In this document: piece by piece, positions 17,908 to 26,124 of the stretch
How the letters are laid out: each line of letters begins with the position of its first letter
Position numbering within the stretch: the stretch's first letter is position 1
Source: an uncultured Deferribacterales bacterium
Lineage (GTDB): Bacteria; Chrysiogenota; Deferribacteres; Deferribacterales; Mucispirillaceae
Length of the DNA stretch: 64,000 nucleotides
Assembly: GCA_947853665.1 (NCBI GenBank)
Contig: CANTXF010000025.1
Location: forward strand, 1-64,000
Reading direction: 5' to 3'
Translations under genes and position numbers: made by a program
The notes under the pieces: generated by a model
The model's database searches: none
What the model saw: the letters and a program-made list of their open reading frames with translations, nothing else
Told to the model about the DNA's origin: nothing

Positions 17908-19136
17908 GCCAGTTTTTTTATTATTCTTGTTACGGCTTCGGCCGTAGCTTGCTTATCTCCGAAGGCGGTAAGCCTGAAGTACCCTTCCCCGCAGGGCCCG
18001 AATCCCACGCCGGGAGTTCCGACTACCTGGCATTTTTCAAGAAGAGTCTCCAGAAAATCCATGGATTTTACACCGTCAGGCAGCTTCCACCATATATATG
18101 GCGCGTTTTCTCCCCCGTAAACCTCGTATCCCGCTTTTCTGAGGCCATTTAGTATTATGGCGGCGTTATCCATATAATAATCCGTAAGCTTTGCGGTCTC
18201 GGCGGCGCCTTCTTCAGAATATACGGCTTCCGCTCCCCGTTGAACTATATACGAAACGCCGTTGAATTTAGTACTCTGACGCCTGTTCCACATGCTGTTG
18301 AGAGATATTTTGCATCCGTCCGGTCCGTAGCCCTTAAGCTCTTTCGGCACTACGGTAAAAGCGCACCGCAGACCTGTGAAGCCGGCCGTTTTGGAGAAAG
18401 ATTTGAATTCTATGGCAGTTTTTTTGGCTCCGGGTATTTCGTATATGCTTTTAGGAAGCTCCGGGTTTCTGATATACGCGCTGTAAGCGCTGTCATATAA
18501 TATAACGGCTTTATTGCGTTCGGCGTAATCCACCCATTTTGCAAGCTCGTCTTTTGTCAGGGCGGTTCCCGTAGGATTATTCGGAGAACATAAATATATG
18601 AGTCCAGGGACTTCGGCCGGAAGCTCAGGGCAGAAATTATTTTCTTTGACGGAGGGAAGATATATTACGCCTTCGAACCGTCCGTCCACTCCCATATTTC
18701 CCGTGCGGCCCGCCATAACGTTGCTGTCAAGATACACCGGGTATACGGGGTCGCATATAGCTGGCCTGCATTTGATGTCAAATATTTCCTGAATGTTGCC
18801 CACATCGCATTTTGAGCCGTCGCTTATAAATATTTCGTCCTCTTCGACGCTTATGCCTAATGGGGCATATTCGCCGTTTATAACGGCTTTTATGAGGAAC
18901 GGATAGCCCTGCTCGGGCCCGTATCCGCGGAAAGTTTCTTTTGACGCCATATCGTCCACCGCTTTATGCATGGCTTTTATAACCTGCGGCGTTATGGGCT
19001 GCGTGACGTCTCCTATACCTAGTTTTATTATATCCGCCTTCGGATTTTTCACAAGGTAGGCATCAACCCGTTTTTTTATATCTGCAAACAGATAATTGCC
19101 AGGAAGTTTAAGATAGTTATAGTTGACCTCGCTCAT
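17904..19136 (-). CDS. dapL: LL-diaminopimelate aminotransferase
   Basis: DapL converts tetrahydrodipicolinate directly to LL-diaminopimelate using glutamate, bypassing succinylated intermediates. The 410-residue PLP enzyme begins with the typical YLKLPGNYLFADIKKRVDAY and KLGIGDVTQPI. It contains FISDGSKCDVGNIQ, DPVYPVYLDSNVMAG, YLCSPNNPTGTAL and the PLP-lysine segment EFKSFSKTAGFTGLRCAF. Its product is the substrate of the adjacent dapF. It is in an operon with glutamate synthase, which makes its amino donor. Confidence 0.95.
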   Translation of the reverse strand: MSEVNYNYLKLPGNYLFADIKKRVDAYLVKNPKADIIKLGIGDVTQPITPQVIKAMHKAVDDMASKETFRGYGPEQGYPFLIKAVINGEYAPLGISVEEDEIFISDGSKCDVGNIQEIFDIKCRPAICDPVYPVYLDSNVMAGRTGNMGVDGRFEGVIYLPSVKENNFCPELPAEVPGLIYLCSPNNPTGTALTKDELAKWVDYAERNKAVILYDSAYSAYIRNPELPKSIYEIPGAKKTAIEFKSFSKTAGFTGLRCAFTVVPKELKGYGPDGCKISLNSMWNRRQSTKFNGVSYIVQRGAEAVYSEEGAAETAKLTDYYMDNAAIILNGLRKAGYEVYGGENAPYIWWKLPDGVKSMDFLETLLEKCQVVGTPGVGFGPCGEGYFRLTAFGDKQATAEAVTRIIKKLA

Positions 19137-19177
19137 TCAATTGCTCCGCTGTTTGTTTTATTGTAACGCGTTAAGTA

Positions 19178-19993
19178 TTATTGATTCAAGATAAAATTAT
19201 TATTAAATACGCCGCTGCATATTTCATCCGCCGGTCCGGTCATATAAAGCCTGCCGTTTTCCGGTGAAAATTCTACCAGCAGCTCTCCGTTGTCCAGAAG
19301 AACGCTTATATTGTTTTCAGTTATTCCTGATAAAGCTCCGGCTGCCGCGGCGGCGCAGCTGCTTATGCCGCAGTCCTCTATCTGGCCGTCGAAAGCCCGC
19401 CATACTTTCATGCGCACGAGAGCGCCGCTTATTTTCTCCGCAAATTCTATGCGGCTTCCTTCTGCAATGCCGTCCATCGATGCAAGTTCCGATGCGTTTT
19501 CGAGGTTTATGCTTCTTATATCGCCTACAAAGATTACTGTGTGGTTTCCGTGAAGAAACAGGGAGACGGCTTCGTATTTTTTCCCGCATAGCGGTATGCT
19601 CACCTTCGCAGCTAGTTTTCCGCCGGATAAAGGAAGAGGGGAGCCTATATCGGTTTTTATCAGTCTGCCGCCCAGTATTTCTGGGTATATGGTTCCGAAA
19701 GCGGTTATGAGTTTGAAAACGCCGCTTTTTATCAGTCCGCTTTTTTTTATATGCATACTTGCGCATCTTACGGCGTTGCCGCAAAAAGCCGTTTTCTCTC
19801 CGTCGGGTCCGTAGGTCTTCATTTCAAAAACCTCCGCGCCTTTCTGACTAAGCGTCACGAATCCGTCCGCTCCGATTCCCTGCTTTCTGTTGCATACGGC
19901 TCTGGAAACGGGCGCATAATCCCCGGTTTCGTTTTTGTCCAGCACCGTTATTATAAAATCGCTTCCCAACCCTCTCCATTTGGAAAATTTCAT
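19178..19993 (-). CDS. dapF: Diaminopimelate epimerase
   Basis: DapF converts LL- to meso-diaminopimelate for peptidoglycan and lysine. The 271-residue protein starts MKFSKWRGLGSDFI and has both catalytic cysteines. The first is in AFCGNAVRCASMH (FCGNAxR motif) and the second in EDCGISSCAAAAAGAL, where GxSSCA is clear. ATG 19993 follows an in-frame TTG and lies 3 bp after the gltD stop, so the genes are likely coupled. dapL follows 41 bp downstream. Confidence 0.92.
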   Translation of the reverse strand: MKFSKWRGLGSDFIITVLDKNETGDYAPVSRAVCNRKQGIGADGFVTLSQKGAEVFEMKTYGPDGEKTAFCGNAVRCASMHIKKSGLIKSGVFKLITAFGTIYPEILGGRLIKTDIGSPLPLSGGKLAAKVSIPLCGKKYEAVSLFLHGNHTVIFVGDIRSINLENASELASMDGIAEGSRIEFAEKISGALVRMKVWRAFDGQIEDCGISSCAAAAAGALSGITENNISVLLDNGELLVEFSPENGRLYMTGPADEICSGVFNNNFILNQ

Positions 19994-19996
19994 CAA

Positions 19997-21391
19997 TTAC
20001 GCTCCACGTATCAGATAATCGTGTACTTTAGAGGCTATAAGGCGGCTGTCGGCTATCGCCTTTACCACCAGGGATTGTCCCGTCCGAGCGTCTCCGCAGG
20101 CGAATATACCGCGTTCCGGTGCGCCCGGCAGAACTCCTCTTCCAGTGATTTCAAGCTCCAGTTCCTCCGCCGGGCCTGTGGGAGAAACTCCGGCAAAGCC
20201 CATGGCCAGCAATACAAGATCGGCTTTAACTGTTTTTGCGGAGCCTTCCGTTTCCCGGAATCTTAAAGGCTTTCCTTCGGCCGATATTTCCCATTCCAAG
20301 GAAGTTGTTTCCACTCCAGATACGGCACCGTTCACGCCGGTAAAAGATTTTATCATACTGCTCCATAAGCGCGTTCCTCCCTCATTATGGCTTGAAGAGG
20401 TTTTGAGCTGATATGGCCAGTCTGGCCACGGGGTGGAATATGAACGCTTTTCCGGCGGTTCTGGCATTATATCCATCTGGACGACGGATTTAGCTTTCTG
20501 GCGCAGTGCGGTGCCCACGCAGTCGCTGCCTGTGTCTCCTCCGCCTATTATTACCACGTCCTTTCCTTCAGCCGATATGCCGGTATTTTTACATTCGCCG
20601 CTTACCGCTCTATTTTGCGAGCTTAAATAATCCAATGCAAAATGTATATTTTTGAAGGTCCTTCCGGGAACGTTCAAATCTCTTGCCAAGGTTGTGCCGA
20701 CGGCAACTACCACCGCATCGAAGGTTCTGCGCAGGTAAGCCGCCGACACGTCTTTTCCTATTTCTGTTCCGCATCGGAATTTTACGCCGGAAAGCTTCAT
20801 CAACTCCAGTCTTCTGTCTATTATATCCTTATCCATTTTAAAATCCGGTATTCCGTAGCGCATAAGACCGCCGGCTTTGTCATTTTTTTCAAATACGGTA
20901 GCGGAATGGCCCAGGGAGTTAAGAAGCTGAGCCATAGCGAGCCCGGCTGGGCCGCTTCCTATTACTGCGACTTTTTTACCGGTGCTTTCCGCGCGTTTCG
21001 CTATTTCCGCATAACCGCGCTCGAAAGCGGTTTCAACGACAGCTTTTTCAAGCTGCCTTATCATAACTGATTCGCAGTCTATGTTTCTGGTACACGCGTT
21101 TTCACAAGGAGCCGGACATACGCGGCTTGTAAATTCCGGAAAACAGCTGGTTGAGCTTAATATCTTCCAGGCAAGCTGCCATTGGTCTTTTTTTACCGCC
21201 GCGTTTATTTCGGGTATCACGTTTCCCAGTGGGCATCCAATGCCGTGGCAGAAAGGAGTACCGCATTCCATACAGCGACCCGACTGGGCGGAAAGCTCTT
21301 CATGTGTAAGCCGTCTCTCCACTTCGCCCCAATCTTCAAGCCTGACCGATACCGGCCTTGTTATATCATTTATCCTGTTTATATTATTCAT
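19997..21391 (-). CDS. gltD: Glutamate synthase, small subunit
   Basis: GltD supplies electrons from NADPH to the large subunit. The 464-residue flavoprotein has N-terminal iron-sulfur cysteines (CMECGTPFCHGIGCPLGN and CFPEFTSRVCPAPCENACT). These are followed by an FAD Rossmann motif (VAVIGSGPAGLAMAQ) and an NADPH motif (VVIIGGGDTGSDCVG). The C-terminus ends with GIFACGDARTGQSLVVKAI. ATG 21391 lies behind GAGAGGAG and overlaps the last codons of gltB by 8 bp, so subunit synthesis is coupled. Confidence 0.95.
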   Translation of the reverse strand: MNNINRINDITRPVSVRLEDWGEVERRLTHEELSAQSGRCMECGTPFCHGIGCPLGNVIPEINAAVKKDQWQLAWKILSSTSCFPEFTSRVCPAPCENACTRNIDCESVMIRQLEKAVVETAFERGYAEIAKRAESTGKKVAVIGSGPAGLAMAQLLNSLGHSATVFEKNDKAGGLMRYGIPDFKMDKDIIDRRLELMKLSGVKFRCGTEIGKDVSAAYLRRTFDAVVVAVGTTLARDLNVPGRTFKNIHFALDYLSSQNRAVSGECKNTGISAEGKDVVIIGGGDTGSDCVGTALRQKAKSVVQMDIMPEPPEKRSYSTPWPDWPYQLKTSSSHNEGGTRLWSSMIKSFTGVNGAVSGVETTSLEWEISAEGKPLRFRETEGSAKTVKADLVLLAMGFAGVSPTGPAEELELEITGRGVLPGAPERGIFACGDARTGQSLVVKAIADSRLIASKVHDYLIRGA

Positions 21392-24300
21392 GCCCGCTCC
21401 TCTCTGAAGCATACCTCTCGTTTTTCATATCCGCCGCGCTCCCGCCTGTTTTCTTTGCAGAGTTTAATGCCTGCCTGTATTCCACAGGAAACACCTTTAC
21501 GAATTTTTCCCGGTAGTCGTCCCAGTTTTCCAATATAACGGCGGCTTTTGGGCTGTCGGTGCATTCAAGGTGCTCTTTAAGCATAGAAAGCAGTTCCGCT
21601 TCGTCTTCCGAATTTCTTTCGATATTTTCAAGGTCTACCGTTCCCATATTGCAACGCAGGTCAAAATCGTTGTTTTCGTCGAGAACGTAGGCCAGCCCGC
21701 CCGTCATTCCGGCTCCGAAATTTACTCCGGTAGGGCCCAGAACGGCTACGCGGCCGCCGGTCATATATTCGCAGCCATGATCGCCCAGGCCTTCTACAAC
21801 TATGGTAAGTCCGCTGTTTCGTATGGCGAATCGCTCTCCCGCTTGTCCGTTGATAAAGATTTTACCTTTGGTTCCTCCGTATCCTGCCACATTTCCCGCT
21901 ATTACGTTTTCGGCAGGGTCGAATCCGGCGTTCTCTGGCGGTCTGATGATTATTTTGCCGCCGGAGAGTCCTTTCCCTACAAAATCGTTGGCCTGGCCTT
22001 TCAGTATAAAGGTTACTCCCGGAGCGAGAAACGCTCCGAAACTCTGTCCTGCGCACCCTGTAAAATTTATTTTTACAGTGTCTTCCTTAAGGCCTCCTGC
22101 GCCGTGTTTTAAAGCTATCCTGTGGGAAAGTTCGGTACCTGCCGCTCTGTCCGTATTTTTCAGGGAAAGAGAAAGCTCTGTTTTTTTGCCTTTTTCAACG
22201 GCTTCTTTGAGAAAAGGCAGAAGATGTTTTCTGTCGTAATTTTTTAATTCTTTCTTACATGATCCGGCAAAGCGTATCTCTTTTCCGTTGACTGTTTCGA
22301 AAATTTTTGAAAAATCCAGATTTTTGGATTTATAAAAATTTACGGCCTTGTTCATTTTCAGCAGGTCGCTGCGGCCTATGGCTTCGTCCAGGCTCCTGAG
22401 TCCCAGCTTTGCCAGGTTTTCCCTTACTTCCTCGGCTACAAACCGCAGGAAATTCTCTATATATTCCGGCTTTCCGGAGAAGCGCCTTCTTAACTCCGGG
22501 TCTTGTGTCGCAATTCCCGCTGGGCAGCTGTTATCATGACATTTCCTCATCATTATGCAGCCCAGGCATACTAGTATTGTTGTGGCAAATCCAAATTCTT
22601 CCGCCCCAAGAAGGGCAGCTATAACCACATCTCTGCCGGTTTTTATCTGACCGTCCACTTGCAGCCTTACCCTGCCTCTCAGATTATTCAGAACGAGCGT
22701 TTGCTGTGTTTCTGCAAGGCCGAGCTCCCATGGTATTCCGGCATGCTTTACGCTGGTTAGGGGTGCGGCTCCCGTGCCTCCGTCATGGCCGCTTATCAGT
22801 ATTGCGTCGGAATGGGCTTTCGCAACTCCTGCCGCAATGGTGCCTACTCCGACTTCCGAAACAAGTTTGACTGATATCCTGGCTTCCGGATTCGAATTGC
22901 GCAGATCATATATGAGCTGGGCCAAATCTTCTATCGAATATATGTCGTGATGCGGAGGCGGCGATATGAGGCTTACGTTGGGCATCGAATGCCTTAGCCT
23001 TGCTATAAAGTCGTCCACCTTGTGTCCGGGGAGCTGCCCTCCTTCTCCCGGTTTTGCTCCTTGGGCCATTTTTATCTGGAGCTCCTTCGCGTGACTTAGG
23101 TAATCTATGGTAACTCCGAAGCGACCGCTTGCAATCTGTTTTATCGCGCTGTTTTTATCTCCGTTTTTCCGATTCCCGTTCCAGCGTTCAGCGTCTTCTC
23201 CGCCTTCTCCGCAGTTGCTCATTGCTCCCAGCCTGTTCATTGCCACGGCTATGGTTTCATGCGCTTCCGGGCTTATAGCCCCCATTGACATAGCTCCCGA
23301 TACGAAGCGTTTTATTATTGAATCGGCGCTTTCCACCTCGGATATGTGCACGGGAACGCTTTGTGAAAACTCGAAAAGCCCGCGCAGCGTGCACAGGCGT
23401 TTCGCCTGGTCGTTTATCAGCCTTGCGTATTCGTTGTATTTTTCACTGTCGTTTCTTTGTACGGCTTGTCTTAATGCGGTTATGCTTTCCGGTGTCCACA
23501 GACGGTGTTCTCCGTCTTTTCTATACGCGTACTGGCCTCCGGATGGCAGCATATCTTCTTTGCTTTCGGAGTCTTTTTTTCTTTTCTTCGCTTCTTCTGC
23601 GATTTCTTCCAGCGTTATGCCGCCTATACGGCTTGCTGTGCCGGTAAAATATCTGTTTACTACGGAGCCGTCTAAGCCCACCGCTTCGAAAAGCTGCCCG
23701 GAACGGTAACTTCTCAGCGTCGATATGCCCATTTTTGACATGACCTTAAGTATTCCTTTATCTACCGCGTTTATATAATTCCCAGCCGCAGTTACCTTGT
23801 CCTTGCTTATGTTTCCGCTTTCCGACAGAAACGTGACGCATTCGAGAGCAAGATACGGATTTACGGCCGTTGCTCCATAGCCAAGCAGCAAGGCGAAATG
23901 CATTATTTCTCTGGCTTCTCCCGTTTCTATTATAAGCCCGGTTTCCGAACGCATTCCCGCATTTGAAAGAGCTTTGTTTACCGCCGCGACAGCCAGTAGC
24001 GACGGTATAGGCGTTTCTGAAGCATCCAGATTTTTATCGCTAAGTATTAGTATTGAAAAGCCGTTTCCGACTTTTTCCGTTGCGGAGCGGCAGAGACTGT
24101 CCAGAGCCGTTTGAATGTCACTGGAAAATCCTATTGAAAGCGTGGCAGCCTTGAAGCCTTCTCCGCTTACATTGCGCAGTCTGTTTATTTCGTCGTCCGT
24201 CAGTACCGGGCGAGGCAGTTTAATAAGCCTTGCGTGCTCAGGAGTTTCCGCAAGTATATTGCCTTTGTTTCCTATATAAGTGATAAGACTCATTACCAGA

Positions 24301-25847
24301 TCTTCTCTTATGGGGTCTATGGGCGGGTTGGTGACTTGCGCAAATAGCTGTTTAAAGTAGCCGAAAAGAAGCTGCGGCTTTTCGGAAAGTACGGCAAGAG
24401 CTGCGTCATTGCCCATGGAGCCCACCGGTTCCTGACCTTTTTCTGCCATCGGTTTTATTATAAGCTCCATATCCTCCCGGCTGTATCCGAAAAGTCTTTG
24501 TCTCCTGAGTATATCGGAAGAGTATTCCGAAGGTGTCACCGAAGCGAAAAGACCGTGGACGGATATTTTATTTTCATCTACCCACCGTCTGTAAGGCCGG
24601 CTGCGTGCGGCTTTCTTTTTTACCGCGTCGTCGTAAATCAGTCTGTGGTTTTCAAGGTCGCAGTATATTATTTCCCCCGGGCGAAGCCGGCCTTTCTTAA
24701 TTATTTTTTTTTCAGATATATCGAGCACTCCCGCTTCCGACGCCAGTACGAATACGTTATCGTCGGTAAGGGTATAGCGTGCGGGGCGCAGGCCGTTTCT
24801 GTCAAGAATAGCTCCGGCATTCACTCCATCTGAAAAGGCTACCGCCGCCGGCCCGTCCCACGGCTCCATAAGAGCGGAATGATATTCGAAAAATCCCCTT
24901 ACATCTCTGCTCATATGATATTTTTCTCCCCATGCCTGGGGTATCATCATAAGCATGGCGTGGCAGAGGCCGCGCCCGGATGCCACTAACAGCTCGAACA
25001 TATTGTCCAGGCATGCCGAATCGCTCTGTCCGTTTTTAATCAGAGGGAGAATTTCGGAAATACTTTCTCCCAGAAGGTCATTTTTGAAATACGGTTCTCT
25101 GCTTTTTAAGTGGTTGAGATTTCCGCGCAGAGTATTTATTTCACCGTTATGGGCAAGGTATCTGAAAGGGTGTGAAAGTTCCCATGTGGGAAAAGTATTT
25201 GTGCTGTAGCGCTGGTGTACGAGAGCCAGAGGCGATTTGAAATCAGCGCAGGCTAAATCTGGATAAAATTTTTCTATCTGCGTCGCCATTAGCAGCCCCT
25301 TATATACTATGCTTCTGGACGACATGCTGCATATATAGCAATCCGGTACGCTTTTTTCTATGGCCCTGCGCATTACGAATAAACCGCGTTCGAAGTCGTC
25401 GCCGTTTTTAAAATTTTTTCCTCCTATAAAAAGCTGGCGTATGACCGGGCATGTTTCCTTTGCCGCTGTTCCTAGCGCTGATATGTCGGTTGGAACGTTA
25501 CGCCAGAGTATTATTTCGCCTCCTCTAGTCTGTATAATTCTTTCTATTTCCGATTCCGATCCGGTTCCGCCAAAAATCATTGCTGCACCGTATTTTCCTG
25601 CAGGCGGCAGATCGGCCTTTATATTTTTTCTGAAAAATTCGTCGGGAAGTGCCGACAAAATACCGGCGCCGTCGCCTGTTTCGGAGTCGCCGCCTGTGGC
25701 CCCTCTGTGCATAAGGTTTTTTAAAACGGTAAGGCCATCCGTTATAATATTATGGTCGGGTATGTTTTTTAAATCCGCCACAAGGCCGACGCCGCAAGCG
25801 TCGTGTTCGTTTTCAAAACTATACAGACCCACATCTGATACAGCCAT
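21384..25847 (-). CDS. gltB: Glutamate synthase, large subunit
   Basis: GltB makes two glutamates from 2-oxoglutarate and glutamine. The 1487-residue protein shows the class II amidotransferase nucleophile in HDACGVGLVADLK near residue 17, implying a short propeptide that is removed. A central domain and the FMN-binding synthase domain follow (GAKPGEGGQLPGHKV, SGHDGGTGAAPLTSVKHAG). The 3Fe-4S cysteines are in CLGCIMMRKCHDNSCPAG, and the C-terminal beta-helix GXGXG domain has repeated GG motifs. It is the first gene of the leftward nitrogen operon and has a sigma-54-like promoter about 46 bp upstream. Confidence 0.96.
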   Translation of the reverse strand: MAVSDVGLYSFENEHDACGVGLVADLKNIPDHNIITDGLTVLKNLMHRGATGGDSETGDGAGILSALPDEFFRKNIKADLPPAGKYGAAMIFGGTGSESEIERIIQTRGGEIILWRNVPTDISALGTAAKETCPVIRQLFIGGKNFKNGDDFERGLFVMRRAIEKSVPDCYICSMSSRSIVYKGLLMATQIEKFYPDLACADFKSPLALVHQRYSTNTFPTWELSHPFRYLAHNGEINTLRGNLNHLKSREPYFKNDLLGESISEILPLIKNGQSDSACLDNMFELLVASGRGLCHAMLMMIPQAWGEKYHMSRDVRGFFEYHSALMEPWDGPAAVAFSDGVNAGAILDRNGLRPARYTLTDDNVFVLASEAGVLDISEKKIIKKGRLRPGEIIYCDLENHRLIYDDAVKKKAARSRPYRRWVDENKISVHGLFASVTPSEYSSDILRRQRLFGYSREDMELIIKPMAEKGQEPVGSMGNDAALAVLSEKPQLLFGYFKQLFAQVTNPPIDPIREDLVMSLITYIGNKGNILAETPEHARLIKLPRPVLTDDEINRLRNVSGEGFKAATLSIGFSSDIQTALDSLCRSATEKVGNGFSILILSDKNLDASETPIPSLLAVAAVNKALSNAGMRSETGLIIETGEAREIMHFALLLGYGATAVNPYLALECVTFLSESGNISKDKVTAAGNYINAVDKGILKVMSKMGISTLRSYRSGQLFEAVGLDGSVVNRYFTGTASRIGGITLEEIAEEAKKRKKDSESKEDMLPSGGQYAYRKDGEHRLWTPESITALRQAVQRNDSEKYNEYARLINDQAKRLCTLRGLFEFSQSVPVHISEVESADSIIKRFVSGAMSMGAISPEAHETIAVAMNRLGAMSNCGEGGEDAERWNGNRKNGDKNSAIKQIASGRFGVTIDYLSHAKELQIKMAQGAKPGEGGQLPGHKVDDFIARLRHSMPNVSLISPPPHHDIYSIEDLAQLIYDLRNSNPEARISVKLVSEVGVGTIAAGVAKAHSDAILISGHDGGTGAAPLTSVKHAGIPWELGLAETQQTLVLNNLRGRVRLQVDGQIKTGRDVVIAALLGAEEFGFATTILVCLGCIMMRKCHDNSCPAGIATQDPELRRRFSGKPEYIENFLRFVAEEVRENLAKLGLRSLDEAIGRSDLLKMNKAVNFYKSKNLDFSKIFETVNGKEIRFAGSCKKELKNYDRKHLLPFLKEAVEKGKKTELSLSLKNTDRAAGTELSHRIALKHGAGGLKEDTVKINFTGCAGQSFGAFLAPGVTFILKGQANDFVGKGLSGGKIIIRPPENAGFDPAENVIAGNVAGYGGTKGKIFINGQAGERFAIRNSGLTIVVEGLGDHGCEYMTGGRVAVLGPTGVNFGAGMTGGLAYVLDENNDFDLRCNMGTVDLENIERNSEDEAELLSMLKEHLECTDSPKAAVILENWDDYREKFVKVFPVEYRQALNSAKKTGGSAADMKNERYASERSGHE

Positions 25848-25892
25848 TATTATCGCTCCTTTTATTATGGAATCCTTTGAATATAATCAAAA

Positions 25893-25907
25893 GCAAAAAT
25901 AATGCCA
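25893..25907 (-). promoter_or_regulatory. Sigma-54 (-24/-12) promoter for the gltB operon
   Basis: On the minus strand the sequence is TGGCAT-N5-TTGC. It has GG at -24 and GC at -12 in correct spacing and departs from the TGGCAC-N5-TTGC consensus at one base. It lies about 46 bp upstream of the gltB ATG. Confidence 0.7.
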
Positions 25908-25950
25908 TATATTTTTAGCTAAAATCTATATATTTTCTAAAAAATAATTA

Positions 25951-25996
25951 TTCAAAATTGTAAAATCAATAAAAATTTTTTTACAAAATTGTAAAA
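25951..25996. promoter_or_regulatory. Paired AT-rich dyads between gltB and glnN
   Basis: A perfect 8-bp inverted repeat, TTTTACAA-AA-TTGTAAAA, occupies 25979-25996. A second copy with one changed arm (TTCAAAATTGTAAAA) occupies 25951-25965, and the matching arms lie 31 bp apart, close to three helical turns. Both lie between the two divergent sigma-54 promoters, where an activator or repressor would be expected to bind. Which protein binds them is unknown. Confidence 0.6.
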
Positions 25997-26048
25997 CGGC
26001 ATGATTATTTTTTGTAATAAACCGTCGATGTAAAAGCAAAATTTAAGT

Positions 26049-26063
26049 TGGCACATATTTTGC
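26049..26063 (+). promoter_or_regulatory. Sigma-54 (-24/-12) promoter for glnN
   Basis: TGGCAC-ATATT-TTGC is an exact match to the TGGCAC-N5-TTGC consensus. It predicts a start near 26075, about 50 bp before the glnN ATG. Confidence 0.85.
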
Positions 26064-26124
26064 CTTATATTTGCCATAGTCAATTATGACTGGATAAAAT
26101 CAGGCCATATGTAAGGAGCATATT

